A stretch of DNA of 64,000 bases from Rhodospirillales bacterium (GTDB lineage Bacteria > Pseudomonadota > Alphaproteobacteria > Rhodospirillales > Casp-alpha2): contig JAEPMA010000008.1 in the NCBI GenBank assembly GCA_017644185.1, forward strand, positions 124,001-188,000, in the 5' to 3' direction. Positions 1-9,003 of this stretch are shown in pieces. The position numbers and the translations under genes were made by a program. Positions within the stretch are counted from its first letter, which is position 1; every line of letters starts with the position of its first letter. The notes under the pieces were generated by a model. It did not search any database, was not told the origin of the DNA, and saw only the letters and a program-made list of their open reading frames with translations.

Positions 1-2064
1 CATCAAAGGCGCGACCCGCATCGGCCGGCGCGCATCGGTGATCGTCGCGCCGGTCAGATCGACGCGCGCACTCAGGAGTTTTTCCCTCCCTTCGAGATTG
101 AAGTTCCCGTCGATGGTGGCCACCGCAAGGTCCAGCCCCTCCGCCTTCAGATTGCCGCCCTTGGACGAAAACTTGGCCCACCACGTCCCGCGCGCCGCGT
201 CGAAACTTGCCGTCCCGTCGAATCTCGGCAGCGTCCCGGAAAGCGGATACGGGCCCATCCCCTTCAGCGCTATCTCGGTACTGTTGAGGATCGCCGCGAT
301 GTCGACGCGCTTCAGCCCCTTCTCGCCGGTGGCCGCATGAACGAGGGGCGTGTTGTCGCCGCTCGGACAAATCGAGATCGGCCCCGGCCGCAACTCCGCC
401 GCGCCAGTGGTGATGCCCGTGGCACGCACGTCGGCACAGCCTTCGGGAAACACACGGATACCGTCCGGGCCATACCCGATGCTGCCGGCGAGGGATATCC
501 GACCACCCTCAATCGAGACGTCTTTGGCGGGTGATCCCGAAAAGCCGGCGTCGGCCGCCAGTTCCAACTCCAATTCCCTCAACGGACCCGAGATACGCAC
601 CCCGATCTGATCGGCGACGACGTCCATCCCGCCGACCCGCATCTGCCAGGGATCGAACCGTACCGCCACGTTCTCGAACATCAAACCGTCAGTGGTTGCC
701 GGCCAAAGCGTTCCCCCCGCATCACCGGCGAAGGGGAACCAACCATTGAACAGGCCATCGAAGCCACTTGCGATGCGGAGCGGATCCGCCGCCGTCGGCC
801 CGCCCGCCAGGAACGGCACGCCTGAAAGTCCCGCAAGTGACAGGGCAAACCGTCGGTCCGGCCCGCTTCCAGGGACACCTAGATCGAAGTTCAGGCTTGG
901 ATCGGGTTTCAATCGCCATCCGCGAGGGTCAATGCCGAGATTCAATTTGCCGTCGAGGGTCGCGTCGACACCATTCGGCGCGGCAATCCCCAAATGCGTG
1001 AGATCGACCCAACCCGAGATTCCGTCCTTGGACCGAACGGCGTTACGGGCAACCATCCCCGGCAAGGCCTGGAAATCGCGCCTCGACCCCGTGACATCGA
1101 AATCGAGCGCGCCGACGACGTCGATAGGGATGGGTAAGGCGAACGGCCCCTTCAAGCCATCGGTGGCGACTTCGCCCGAAAGCCTCAATTTGGCGACGGG
1201 ATCGAACACGTCATCGGTCACGGCCTGCATCTGCATGGAAAGCCCCGTCCCCGTGCCCCCTAACAGAAACTCGGCACGTGCCGACTTCCCATTGACCTCG
1301 CCCGCCAGATCGACATTCCCGACAGGCACGTCATCGATACGTACATCCTCAAGCGTCAACGAACCACCGCCCTGAAGCGCATTCGCGATATCGCCCGAGA
1401 TGTTGACGGCCCCCTTCATCTCCGCGAACGCCACGCGGGCTTCGCTGGACGCGTTTTGGATGTCGAGGGTCAGTTGCAGCTGATTTTCCGGGTCGAGAAT
1501 ACCGCGCGCCCGCCCGCTCAATTTTGCTTTCGGATGCTGAAGGGCGAACTCTATACTGGCGTCGGAACCGATCCCGTCGGTCAAAAGCACCACTCCCTCG
1601 ACCGCGGCATCCACTTCGCCAAGCGGGGACGAAAAATTCAAAAGGCCGGCCGACACGGTCAATGGTCCCAAAAGCCGCATCCCGGGCCCAGCCGGCGCAC
1701 CACCGGACGGTTGAAGGAAACGGCTCAACACACCGTAATCGAGACCCGTGGCATCGATACCAAGGGGCACCTCGGGTTGTTCGATACGAAGCCCATCGAT
1801 GATTCCACGCGCCAATCGTCCGGGCGAGTAATGGACCGTGACCCCCCGAACCCGGACGTTGCTACCCGAACCAAGGTCGATATTGCTGACGGACGCCTGG
1901 GTCAGACCGATAGCCGCAACCTGGAATTTCGCTTCGGGGAATCCCTTGTCCGCAAGATATCCGCCGATCATCCACGCCGCGATCCAGGGCACGGTGATGT
2001 AAACGACGCCGATGGCGACGGCGGCAATCGCCACGAAAATCAGGGCCAGAATGGATCGCTTCAT
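1..2064 (-). CDS. AsmA/YdbH-like envelope protein, 3' end outside window
   Basis: The open frame starts at an ATG at 2064 and runs without a stop through the left edge, giving at least 688 residues. The N-terminus (KRSILALIFVAIAAVAIGVV) is a single membrane anchor; the rest is a long, beta-rich, repetitive sequence with many short segments of the type 'LDGKLNLGI', 'LSGEVATDGLKGPF' and 'GGSLTLEDVRIDDVPVG'. This pattern is typical of AsmA-like/YdbH ('dicarboxylate transport') proteins, which are bridge-like proteins thought to move phospholipids between inner and outer membranes. The family assignment rests on overall style and N-terminal anchor, since the conserved C-terminal part lies outside the window. 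It is divergent from the DUF924 gene. Confidence 0.6.
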   Translation of the reverse strand, partial: MKRSILALIFVAIAAVAIGVVYITVPWIAAWMIGGYLADKGFPEAKFQVAAIGLTQASVSNIDLGSGSNVRVRGVTVHYSPGRLARGIIDGLRIEQPEVPLGIDATGLDYGVLSRFLQPSGGAPAGPGMRLLGPLTVSAGLLNFSSPLGEVDAAVEGVVLLTDGIGSDASIEFALQHPKAKLSGRARGILDPENQLQLTLDIQNASSEARVAFAEMKGAVNISGDIANALQGGGSLTLEDVRIDDVPVGNVDLAGEVNGKSARAEFLLGGTGTGLSMQMQAVTDDVFDPVAKLRLSGEVATDGLKGPFALPIPIDVVGALDFDVTGSRRDFQALPGMVARNAVRSKDGISGWVDLTHLGIAAPNGVDATLDGKLNLGIDPRGWRLKPDPSLNFDLGVPGSGPDRRFALSLAGLSGVPFLAGGPTAADPLRIASGFDGLFNGWFPFAGDAGGTLWPATTDGLMFENVAVRFDPWQMRVGGMDVVADQIGVRISGPLRELELELAADAGFSGSPAKDVSIEGGRISLAGSIGYGPDGIRVFPEGCADVRATGITTGAAELRPGPISICPSGDNTPLVHAATGEKGLKRVDIAAILNSTEIALKGMGPYPLSGTLPRFDGTASFDAARGTWWAKFSSKGGNLKAEGLDLAVATIDGNFNLEGREKLLSARVDLTGATITDARRPMRVAPLM

Positions 2065-2220
2065 GCGTGAGCGTGTTTCACCAACAGGTACTGCAACAGC
2101 GGCCAGCCTAACAGATGATCTGACGTATGAGCAGGCTTTGCCGCATGCTCACGTCAAGTTTACGGCCGGTCAAGCGCGCGCCCCTTTCGCTGGCGGAAAT
2201 TCTTCTCCATATATAGGGAC

Positions 2221-2808
2221 ATGTCTGAAACCACCACCATGTCCGAGCTAACACGGTCCGTGCTGGCATTCTGGTTCGGCGGCCTCGACGAGAAGTCCGC
2301 CGAAACGCGTCAGCCGTTCTGGTTCAAGTCGACCCCGGAAACCGATGCCGAGATCAAATTGCGCTTCGGCGGCATTTATCAGAGCGTCAAACGCGGTGAC
2401 TTCGACGACAAGGCCGAGACAGCTGACGATTATCTGGCGATCGTCATTACGCTCGACCAATTCCCGCGCAATATATTTCGCGGCACCGCAGATGCATTCG
2501 CGGCCGATCCGCTGGCACTCAAGTGGGCCAAGGAAGCCGTATCGAAGGGACTGGACAAGCAACAACCGGCACCGCACCGGCGCATGTTTCTTTATTTACC
2601 GTTCGAGCATTCGGAGAATATCAGCGACCAAAACGAGTGCGTTCGATTGTTCGAGGAAATGGGATATAATGATTACACGGGGTATGCGGTTGCGCACCGT
2701 GACGTGATTGAGAGCTTCGGGCGCTTTCCGCACAGGAATGCCGTACTCGGACGTATATCCACAAAGGACGAGGAAGACTACCTGAGCCGACCGGGGGCCG
2801 GCTGGTAA
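2221..2808 (+). CDS. DUF924 family protein
   Basis: 195 residues, the usual length for DUF924 proteins, an all-helical TPR-like family of unknown function. Diagnostic stretches are VLAFWFGGLDEKS near the N-terminus, ITLDQFPRNIFRGTADAF in the middle and LYLPFEHSENISDQNECV towards the C-terminus. No signal peptide or membrane segment. The start at 2221 has only a weak purine stretch (AGGG) before it; a second in-frame ATG at 2239 is possible. It is followed after 17 bases by a lipoprotein gene on the same strand, so the two may be co-transcribed. Function unknown. Confidence 0.8.
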   Translation: MSETTTMSELTRSVLAFWFGGLDEKSAETRQPFWFKSTPETDAEIKLRFGGIYQSVKRGDFDDKAETADDYLAIVITLDQFPRNIFRGTADAFAADPLALKWAKEAVSKGLDKQQPAPHRRMFLYLPFEHSENISDQNECVRLFEEMGYNDYTGYAVAHRDVIESFGRFPHRNAVLGRISTKDEEDYLSRPGAGW

Positions 2809-2825
2809 TCAAGGAAGATCGGAAA

Positions 2826-3623
2826 ATGTCTTACATAAAATCCTTCAAGACACTCTGCGCGCTGACCATCGCGGCCGGCGCCGTCAGCGGCTGCGTTACG
2901 GTTGCGAACCAGGACAAGATCAATACCGGCACGTTCCGTCAGCTCGAAGAGGACCGTAACATGGTCCTGCTCGAGGCCCCCGCATATGCCGACGCCAAAC
3001 CGGTTCGTGTGACCTACAACGACAGGCGCCTGATCGAGGAGTACACCCTCTACCGCTCGCAGATGGGTCAGGCGGAAGTCCTTTACGCGCAGGTATCGCG
3101 GCATCACCGCGGCGACACGGCCCTCAACTTCCAGAAACTAATCGCCGACTCCCTCAAGATGTGGCGGTTCAACCAGGGACAAACCTTGAAATTGGGCGAA
3201 ACCTTCCTGATGAAGAACGCGGTCGCCGAGTTTTGGGTCCAGCCCTATCAGCAAGTTGAATCGGGCCGCCAATGCGCCGGATTCTCGTCGACTTGGGATA
3301 CCCGTCCGAACGACCGGATGCTGAGACCCGCGAAAGCCCTGTTCGGCTATCACTGTGCCCCCAAAGGCACATCGTTCGGCCCCAACGAGGCGCAGACCTT
3401 TATGCAGACCATGCAAATCCGAGGCGTCACCGTGCCGCTTCGGATCGAAACCGTTTACCAGATGAAAAAGGACGACGCCCCGCCACCGCCCAAGGACGTG
3501 CAGCGGACGTATCTGGTATTGGCGCAGGATGGCGGCGGCGGGGGCATTGCCGGCATGCCGCAGTTCCCATTGCTGATCGCGGCGCCATTCACCGACTTCG
3601 ACGGCCCCTGCAGCGACTGCTGA
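2826..3623 (+). CDS. putative lipoprotein of unknown function
   Basis: 265 residues. The N-terminus has a basic start, a hydrophobic run (LCALTIAAGAVSGC) and a lipobox-like AVSGC, so it is probably a lipidated envelope protein with the cysteine near residue 22 as mature start. The body is soluble and contains four further cysteines, two of them in a C-terminal GPCSDC. Residues around 195-245 are proline- and glycine-rich. I do not recognise the family. It follows the DUF924 gene by 17 bases and converges with the DUF2141 gene. Confidence 0.7.
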   Translation: MSYIKSFKTLCALTIAAGAVSGCVTVANQDKINTGTFRQLEEDRNMVLLEAPAYADAKPVRVTYNDRRLIEEYTLYRSQMGQAEVLYAQVSRHHRGDTALNFQKLIADSLKMWRFNQGQTLKLGETFLMKNAVAEFWVQPYQQVESGRQCAGFSSTWDTRPNDRMLRPAKALFGYHCAPKGTSFGPNEAQTFMQTMQIRGVTVPLRIETVYQMKKDDAPPPPKDVQRTYLVLAQDGGGGGIAGMPQFPLLIAAPFTDFDGPCSDC

Positions 3624-3636
3624 ATCCGACCGAACG

Positions 3637-4071
3637 TCAGGATCCAAGGTTTATTTTAATAGCCGTCCCGGGTTCGGAGACGTCGAACGCGGCGTCACCG
3701 AAACTCGGCGGGCCAAGAAAGACGGGCGCATCGTTGGAGAAACCGTAATCTTCCAGCGGGATGCCGAAGATTCCCTGATCGAAATCGTGATTGCCGTTTT
3801 CGTCGTGATAAACGGCAATCGCGTAACGTCCGGGCTTCAATCCCGAAAAGACGGCCTTGGCCAACCGCCCCGACGGCATGACCTCGGTCTCCGACAACAT
3901 ACCGTCCGATTTCGGAAAAGCGGATGGATTGTCGTAGAGCGCGACATGCACATCCCCCTTATCGGATGCGAGGCCGACAATCTCGACTTCGAGGTTCGCG
4001 GCAAGCGCAACCGCCGGCAAGAGCATGCCCAGTAAATTTAAGAGAAAACCGGAAAACAGCCGCCGCCCCAT
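3637..4071 (-). CDS. DUF2141 domain protein, exported
   Basis: Start taken at the ATG at 4071, which gives a clean signal peptide (RLFSGFLLNLLGMLLPAVALA) and a 144-residue protein; a longer upstream frame exists but looks non-coding. The mature part opens with ANLEVEIVGLASDKGDVHVAL and continues with FSGLKPGRYAIAVYHDENGN and DFDQGIFGIPLEDYGFSND, the hallmark pattern of DUF2141, a small beta-sandwich periplasmic family of unknown role. The gene ends close to the stop of the convergent lipoprotein gene and lies 11 bases after the small gene that precedes it on the minus strand. Confidence 0.85.
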   Translation of the reverse strand: MGRRLFSGFLLNLLGMLLPAVALAANLEVEIVGLASDKGDVHVALYDNPSAFPKSDGMLSETEVMPSGRLAKAVFSGLKPGRYAIAVYHDENGNHDFDQGIFGIPLEDYGFSNDAPVFLGPPSFGDAAFDVSEPGTAIKINLGS

Positions 4072-4082
4072 GACGGCGCCCG

Positions 4083-4313
4083 TTACACGTTGATGTTCAG
4101 GTAAAATCCGCGCGGCGCGTTCTGGTCGAGCGGCTGCCCCTGGCTCAGGAGCCCGCGAAGGCGCTTCAGGCCCGCCTGTTCCTGCGGCGATTGCGCGTGC
4201 TCGAGAAATTGCGCGCGGGAGCGCACTTCGCGCACCCCTTCGGATTGATAATGGCTGCGTACCGGCTTTGCGGCACCCGCGCCACTGAACGTGACATTGA
4301 CCCCGTCTGTCAT
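4083..4313 (-). CDS. small hypothetical protein
   Basis: 76 residues beginning MTDGVNVTFSGAGAA. I chose the ATG at 4313 because a GGGACGGGG purine stretch lies just upstream; a GTG at 4334 would add seven residues. The middle (EVRSRAQFLEHAQ...LKRLRGLLSQGQPLD) is likely amphipathic helix and the C-terminus ends in RGFYLNINV. No signal peptide or membrane segment. The gene is 11 bases upstream of the DUF2141 gene on the same strand, suggesting co-transcription. I do not recognise the family. Confidence 0.55.
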   Translation of the reverse strand: MTDGVNVTFSGAGAAKPVRSHYQSEGVREVRSRAQFLEHAQSPQEQAGLKRLRGLLSQGQPLDQNAPRGFYLNINV

Positions 4314-4420
4314 ACCTAACCCCGTCCCTTCCACGCATGAACGCTAGCGGGAAAAGGGTTAACGGGCGGTAAACCAATGCCGGTTCGGCACCCCGAAAAC
4401 TGTGGATAACTGGCCGGCCG

Positions 4421-4957
4421 TCACGGATGGCGGAAAATCTCGAAGCGGGGCGCGCCGCCGTCGCGGAAGACCTCAAGCGCCCAGGTAACGCTCGGAAACG
4501 CCAATTCTTCCCAGGGGATGTCATCCCAGTCGAACAGCGCCGCTTCGATGCTTTCAGGGCCCGGGTCAAGCGCCGGCCCGGTCATCGCCGCCTGATAGAT
4601 CATGTAAATTTGCGAAATGCGGGGAATCTCGAACATCCCCAGAAAACCACCCATCTCGACACTAGCGCCCGATTCCTCATAGACCTCGCGCTTCGCGCCC
4701 TCGTCGACGGTCTCATTCAGTTCAAGATAGCCGGCCGGGATCGTCCAGTAACCGATCCGGGGCGGAATGGCGCGACGGCACAGCAGAATTTTGTCTTCCC
4801 AAGTACACACGGCCCCCGCGACGATGCGCGGATTGTCATAGTGGATGAAGCCGCAATCCACGCACATCATACGTTCGCGGTCATCGCCCTCGGGCACCGC
4901 GCGAACGATGGGCCCCTGGGCTTGTTTTCCTGCAGCGCTATCGATCTTGTCGTTCAT
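4421..4957 (-). CDS. Nudix hydrolase with zinc-ribbon-type N-terminus
   Basis: 178 residues. A complete Nudix box is present (G-YLELN-E-TVDEGAK-REVYEESGA), so metal-dependent cleavage of a nucleoside-diphosphate-linked substrate is expected. In front of it is the MCVDCGFIHYDNPRIV motif of the Nudix_N_2 subfamily, whose members normally carry two CxxC pairs forming a zinc ribbon. Here only the second pair (C32, C35) is visible; the region where the first would be reads KQAQGPIVRAVPEGDDRER. Substrate cannot be inferred. It is a single gene on the minus strand, upstream of the chemoreceptor-like gene, which points the other way. Confidence 0.85.
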   Translation of the reverse strand: MNDKIDSAAGKQAQGPIVRAVPEGDDRERMMCVDCGFIHYDNPRIVAGAVCTWEDKILLCRRAIPPRIGYWTIPAGYLELNETVDEGAKREVYEESGASVEMGGFLGMFEIPRISQIYMIYQAAMTGPALDPGPESIEAALFDWDDIPWEELAFPSVTWALEVFRDGGAPRFEIFRHP

Positions 4958-5107
4958 TTAAAACTCGGAATATCAGACCCGTGACCGGGTATCGATCCGG
5001 CGCATAGTGTCAGGAATAACATTTGCCTGCAAATGCGGCTGCGAAACCGGACCCGGGGTGGTATAAAAGATTCCCTTGGGATTGGCCTGGGGGATTTAGG
5101 GAAGCCG

Positions 5108-7081
5108 ATGGCAATCCACGCAGCACGCGACGAGGAGATGGACTACGACACCGCGAGCACCGGTTTCGGGGAGCGGACGTTTCTGGGCGGCCTCGGCCTG
5201 GGTGCCCGGTCGTGGCTTTACTTCCTTGCATGTCTGCTCGCCGCCGTCGGTTTAGCGGCCCTCTATTACCACGTCGACCAGCGCCTCGATCAATCGCTTC
5301 AGAATCTGCAGCGCGCAGCGCGGGTCGACGAACTGGCCAACACGGTGGAGCGCGGCACATACAGCCTGCAGGCGCGCCAGCGAAAATTCCTTCTGACCAG
5401 GGACACCGAAATCGCCGATGGTTTCTCAGCCGACCTCGCCGACGTTTCGGCGGCATTGGACGAGTTGTTCAGCTATCCCGAAGCACAACCCCTGGCCCAA
5501 CACGTCACCACCATCCGCGACGGACTTGTGCAATACGACCAGCAGTTCCAGACATTCCTGAATGCCGAGCGCGAGATTGGCGCGAATACGGATGACGGCC
5601 TGAGCGCGCAACTGCGCCGTGCGTCCGCCGAATTGCGCGCCGTGTTCCGTGACAGCGGTCATGCCAACCTGATCAACCAGATCGAACGCATCGACCAGCA
5701 GGGTGAGGAGACGATCCTGTCGGGTTCGAAGAAGGGCGTGGATGAAATCCGCAAGCGCTATGAAGCGCTGCACGCGTTCGTCGATGCCGCAGGCATGACG
5801 CCCGCACAAAAGACCCGCATCGACGACCTTCTGAAAGTGCACGAAACGCAGATGCTTTCGATCATCAATGCGCGCTTCGAACTCGCCGACCAGACCCGTC
5901 GTTTCGAGGAACTGTTCGATTATTTCGTGCCCAGCCTGACGGGCGTTGCGGGCTTTGCCGAGCGCCTTAGGATCCAGGCCGCCGCCGAAGTCCGGAATAT
6001 GCAACTGTTCACGCGCTACACGGTCGCCGGAGGCTCGCTCGCGATCATGCTGTGGTTGTTTTTCTTCGGGCTGTTGTTGATCAAAAGCCTGAGCGGCCCC
6101 GCCAGAAGGATCGCCGACGCGACCGAGCGGATCGCCAGGGGCGCAAGCCACATCACGATCCCGGCTCAGGGCAACAAGGACGACTTCGGACGTATCGCCC
6201 GCATGCTGGACGGCTGGGCCGACACCATCATCGAAACCGATCAGTTGAGAAACGATCTTGAGCGCACCCGCGACCGGCTGAACCAGGCGATCGTCGATGC
6301 GGACGAAGCCGCAAACCGGGCACACACCGCCGAGCAGCGTGCCGAACGGGCCGAGCGCAAACTGGAAGAAGAACCGTTGAAGGCGCTCCCTGCACCGGAG
6401 CCGACACCGGAACCCATGCCGGCACCAGAACCCGAACCGGAATATGTGGAAGAACCGCAACCACGCCGTCAGTGGTCGCGCCCCATCCCCGCCCTCGATA
6501 TCGGCGACGTTACTCACGGGGGCCCGATTTCATCGGTCAGCCAGCAATTGCAGAACTTCACCCAGTACGTCACCGCCGCCGCCAACGACGTCGAACGCAC
6601 CGAAGCCCTCATCAAAGGCATCGATCAGATGACGGTACTGGTCGACGATATTGGGGAACTGGTGATGACGATCCGCGATCAGAGCAACCTGCTCGCCTTC
6701 CGATCACCGGGTAAGGAAGCGGCGCGCGAGGCGGATCGGGACGGCGACGACAATCTGGTCGCGTTTTCGTCGGAAAGGCGCGCGACGGATGCGGACCGCC
6801 TCTATGCGCAACGTTTCGATCACCTGCGCGAAGCGACGGACCAGACCGAGCGCACGGCGCACCGGATCAAGAACACGCTCGCCGAGGTCAGCACCATCGC
6901 CCGCGAGATCGCCGAGACGGCTTCGCATCAGGCGCTGGACGCGACACACAGGCTGCTCAATCAGTCGGAATACCTGCAGAACATGCTGGACGACATCCTG
7001 AGCCGCGTGCACCCCGCGAAACCGGGCGAGCTGTCCGAACGGCGCGAACCCCGCCGCTCCAATGACGACCCGTTCGCTTAA
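5108..7081 (+). CDS. HAMP-domain receptor with degenerate MCP signalling tip
   Basis: 657 residues from the ATG at 5108, which is preceded by TTAGGGAAG; an upstream in-frame ATG at 5033 has no ribosome site. Order seen: cytoplasmic N-tail, membrane segment about residues 28-50 ([20 protein letters not shown]), a helical periplasmic sensor region to about 300, second membrane segment about 305-325, HAMP ([19 protein letters not shown]), a coiled coil, a PEP-rich linker (repeated P-E/A-P-E, about 420-445), and a C-terminal helical region resembling a methyl-accepting chemotaxis signalling domain. The tip reads [20 protein letters not shown], close to the canonical IADQTNLLALNAAIEAAR, but the following conserved part is lost, so CheA coupling is doubtful. 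Its stop codon overlaps the convergent pgk stop. Confidence 0.7.
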   Translation: MAIHAARDEEMDYDTASTGFGERTFLGGLGLGARSWLYFLACLLAAVGLAALYYHVDQRLDQSLQNLQRAARVDELANTVERGTYSLQARQRKFLLTRDTEIADGFSADLADVSAALDELFSYPEAQPLAQHVTTIRDGLVQYDQQFQTFLNAEREIGANTDDGLSAQLRRASAELRAVFRDSGHANLINQIERIDQQGEETILSGSKKGVDEIRKRYEALHAFVDAAGMTPAQKTRIDDLLKVHETQMLSIINARFELADQTRRFEELFDYFVPSLTGVAGFAERLRIQAAAEVRNMQLFTRYTVAGGSLAIMLWLFFFGLLLIKSLSGPARRIADATERIARGASHITIPAQGNKDDFGRIARMLDGWADTIIETDQLRNDLERTRDRLNQAIVDADEAANRAHTAEQRAERAERKLEEEPLKALPAPEPTPEPMPAPEPEPEYVEEPQPRRQWSRPIPALDIGDVTHGGPISSVSQQLQNFTQYVTAAANDVERTEALIKGIDQMTVLVDDIGELVMTIRDQSNLLAFRSPGKEAAREADRDGDDNLVAFSSERRATDADRLYAQRFDHLREATDQTERTAHRIKNTLAEVSTIAREIAETASHQALDATHRLLNQSEYLQNMLDDILSRVHPAKPGELSERREPRRSNDDPFA

Positions 7082-8268
7082 TCCATAAGCGCGGCGACAC
7101 CGGGCAGGGATTTCCCCTCGATCCATTCAAGAAACGCACCTCCGGCCGCGGAGACATAAGAAAAGCCGTCTTCCGCATCCGCGCCAGCAAGGGCGGCCAC
7201 CGTATCGCCGCCACCGGCAACCGACAGCAGCTTACCCGAACCTGTCAATTCGGCGACCGTCCGCGCCACGGCGTTGGTCCCTGTGTCGAAGGGCTTGACC
7301 TCGAACGCCCCCAACGGCCCATTCCACAACACCGTCTTCGCATCCTTTAAACGCGCCTGAAGGTCGGCGATGCTCTTTGGACCGATGTCGAGGATCATCA
7401 TGTCGTCAGGCACATCCGATAGCGCGACAGTATTCGATTGGGCGCCTTCCGCGAATTCACCGGCGACGACCGCATCCAGCGGCAAGACGATTTCGCAGCC
7501 CGCATTCGCCGCCACATCGACGATGCCACGCGCTTCCTCGGCCATATCTTTCTCACAGAGCGATTTACCGATACCGACGCCGTTGGCATAAAGGAATGTG
7601 TTCGCCATCCCCCCACCGATCACGATCTGATCGACTTTCTCGGCGAGGTGACCCAACACCGCCATCTTGGTGGAAATCTTCGCACCCCCGACAACCGCAA
7701 TCACCGGATGCGCGGGTGTTTCCAGCGCATTCGTCAGAGCTTCGATTTCGGCCTGCATCAGACGACCCGCCGCCGACGGAAGAAGGTGGGTGATCCCCTC
7801 CGTCGATGCGTGCGCCCGGTGCGCGACCGAGAACGCGTCGGAAACGAACGCATCGCCGTTGGCGGCAAGCGCGCGCGCGAAGGCGGGGTCGTTTTTTTCC
7901 TCGCCAGCGTGGAAGCGCAGGTTCTCCAGCATCACGAAACCACCTGCCGGGCACGCGTCGATGACTTCGCCCGCCTGATCGCCGATGCAATCGTTTGCAA
8001 ACATCACGTCTTTTCCTGCGATCTTCGCCAGACCTTCAGCGACGGGGCGCAGGCTCATGTCCGGGACTTCCTGACCCTTGGGGCGTCCGAAGTGCGAAAT
8101 AATCACCACCTTGGCGCCCTTGACCGCAAGTTCGTTCAGCGTTTCCAGCGCACGGTCGATACGCGTGGTGTCGGTGATCTTACCGTCGCGCATGGGGACG
8201 TTGAAATCGACGCGGACCAGAACCCGCTTACCGGCGACATCGAGATCGTCGAGCGTTTTAAGATGTGA
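7078..8268 (-). CDS. pgk: phosphoglycerate kinase
   Basis: 396 residues, normal length. It interconverts 1,3-bisphosphoglycerate + ADP and 3-phosphoglycerate + ATP in glycolysis/gluconeogenesis. Signature [19 protein letters not shown] lies near the N-terminus, with [10 protein letters not shown] for substrate binding, [14 protein letters not shown] in the middle and [13 protein letters not shown] near the C-terminus for nucleotide binding. Start taken at the ATG at 8268 ([11 protein letters not shown]); an 18-residue upstream extension would overlap the exporter gene and is not conserved-looking. No gap, tkt or fba gene is beside it. The stop overlaps that of the convergent receptor gene by 3-4 bases, leaving no room for a separate terminator. 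Confidence 0.97.
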   Translation of the reverse strand, partial: SHLKTLDDLDVAGKRVLVRVDFNVPMRDGKITDTTRIDRALETLNELAVKGAKVVIISHFGRPKGQEVPDMSLRPVAEGLAKIAGKDVMFANDCIGDQAGEVIDACPAGGFVMLENLRFHAGEEKNDPAFARALAANGDAFVSDAFSVAHRAHASTEGITHLLPSAAGRLMQAEIEALTNALETPAHPVIAVVGGAKISTKMAVLGHLAEKVDQIVIGGGMANTFLYANGVGIGKSLCEKDMAEEARGIVDVAANAGCEIVLPLDAVVAGEFAEGAQSNTVALSDVPDDMMILDIGPKSIADLQARLKDAKTVLWNGPLGAFEVKPFDTGTNAVARTVAELTGSGKLLSVAGGGDTVAALAGADAEDGFSYVSAAGGAFLEWIEGKSLPGVAALMD

Positions 8269-8297
8269 CATGACTTCCTTCTTGGAGCTTGTTGAAA

Positions 8298-8924
8298 TTA
8301 GTTTCGGACGGCGACCGAACACCCGGCGGCGATCATGAGCGAGCCGGCGGCACGGTTGATATTACGTAGCGCGCGCTCGGTATTGAACAAACGGCGCGCC
8401 TGGATACCCAGCAACGCGTAACCGGCGAGCACACTAATCAGGACGGAAAGTACGGTCGAGACAATGGCGACACCGCCACTCACACTGAGAGTCGTCAAAT
8501 CGACGAACGCCGGCAGAAAACTCAGGTAGAAAATAATCACCTTTGGATTGCCGAGCGCCAGGAACAAACCACCGGCATAGGTGCGAAGGTGGCCGCGCCG
8601 CGTGACAACGGGACCGGCCCCGCCATCCGCCGACATACGGACCGGCTGACGCCAGGCCTTTACGCCCAGATAAATCAGATACGCCGCGCCCGCCCAGCGG
8701 ACGACGATGAACAGCTCGCCCAACACCTCGGCGACCATGCTGAGGCCGAGGATCGCGAACAGCACGTAGATCAAATCACCAGTGGCGACCCCGAGGATGA
8801 ACGGCACTGTCGAGCGGAACCCGAACGCCGCCGAACGCGCAACGGTGGCGACTACGCCCGGTCCGGGGGCCGCCATCCAAAGAAAGCTCGCCGTCGCGAG
8901 CGCGAGAATGATGCCGATGGTCAT
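8298..8924 (-). CDS. LysE/RhtB-family amino-acid exporter
   Basis: 208 residues with six predicted membrane segments. The N-terminal [20 protein letters not shown] and the downstream [20 protein letters not shown] are the classic LysE/RhtB motifs (APGP and NPK). Proteins of this family export amino acids or derivatives such as homoserine, threonine or lysine; the substrate cannot be told from sequence. It is 29 bases upstream of pgk on the same strand and could share a transcript, although there is no functional link. Confidence 0.88.
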   Translation of the reverse strand: MTIGIILALATASFLWMAAPGPGVVATVARSAAFGFRSTVPFILGVATGDLIYVLFAILGLSMVAEVLGELFIVVRWAGAAYLIYLGVKAWRQPVRMSADGGAGPVVTRRGHLRTYAGGLFLALGNPKVIIFYLSFLPAFVDLTTLSVSGGVAIVSTVLSVLISVLAGYALLGIQARRLFNTERALRNINRAAGSLMIAAGCSVAVRN

Positions 8925-9003
8925 CGGTCTTTTACCTGTCGACGTATCTTAGATGGCGGTTTGTATACCGGGCTGCTAAGGATTTTGCCAGATTTTCAGG
9001 GCG

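Noticed and set aside
692-2070. Long plus-strand frames over the first 2 kb
   Set aside because: The minus-strand frame is continuous across the whole region with a membrane anchor and AsmA-like repeats, whereas the plus-strand frames are Arg/Pro/Ser-rich shadows.
2119-2152. Imperfect inverted repeat GACGT..TGAGCA / TGCTCA..CGTC in the first divergent gap
   Set aside because: The arms have a two-base bulge and no clear promoter relation; not strong enough to call an operator.
4401-4409. Perfect DnaA-box-like TGTGGATAA (reverse TTATCCACA)
   Set aside because: A single 9-mer is expected roughly once per 130 kb on both strands by chance; there is no cluster, AT-rich unwinding region or dnaA/parAB context.
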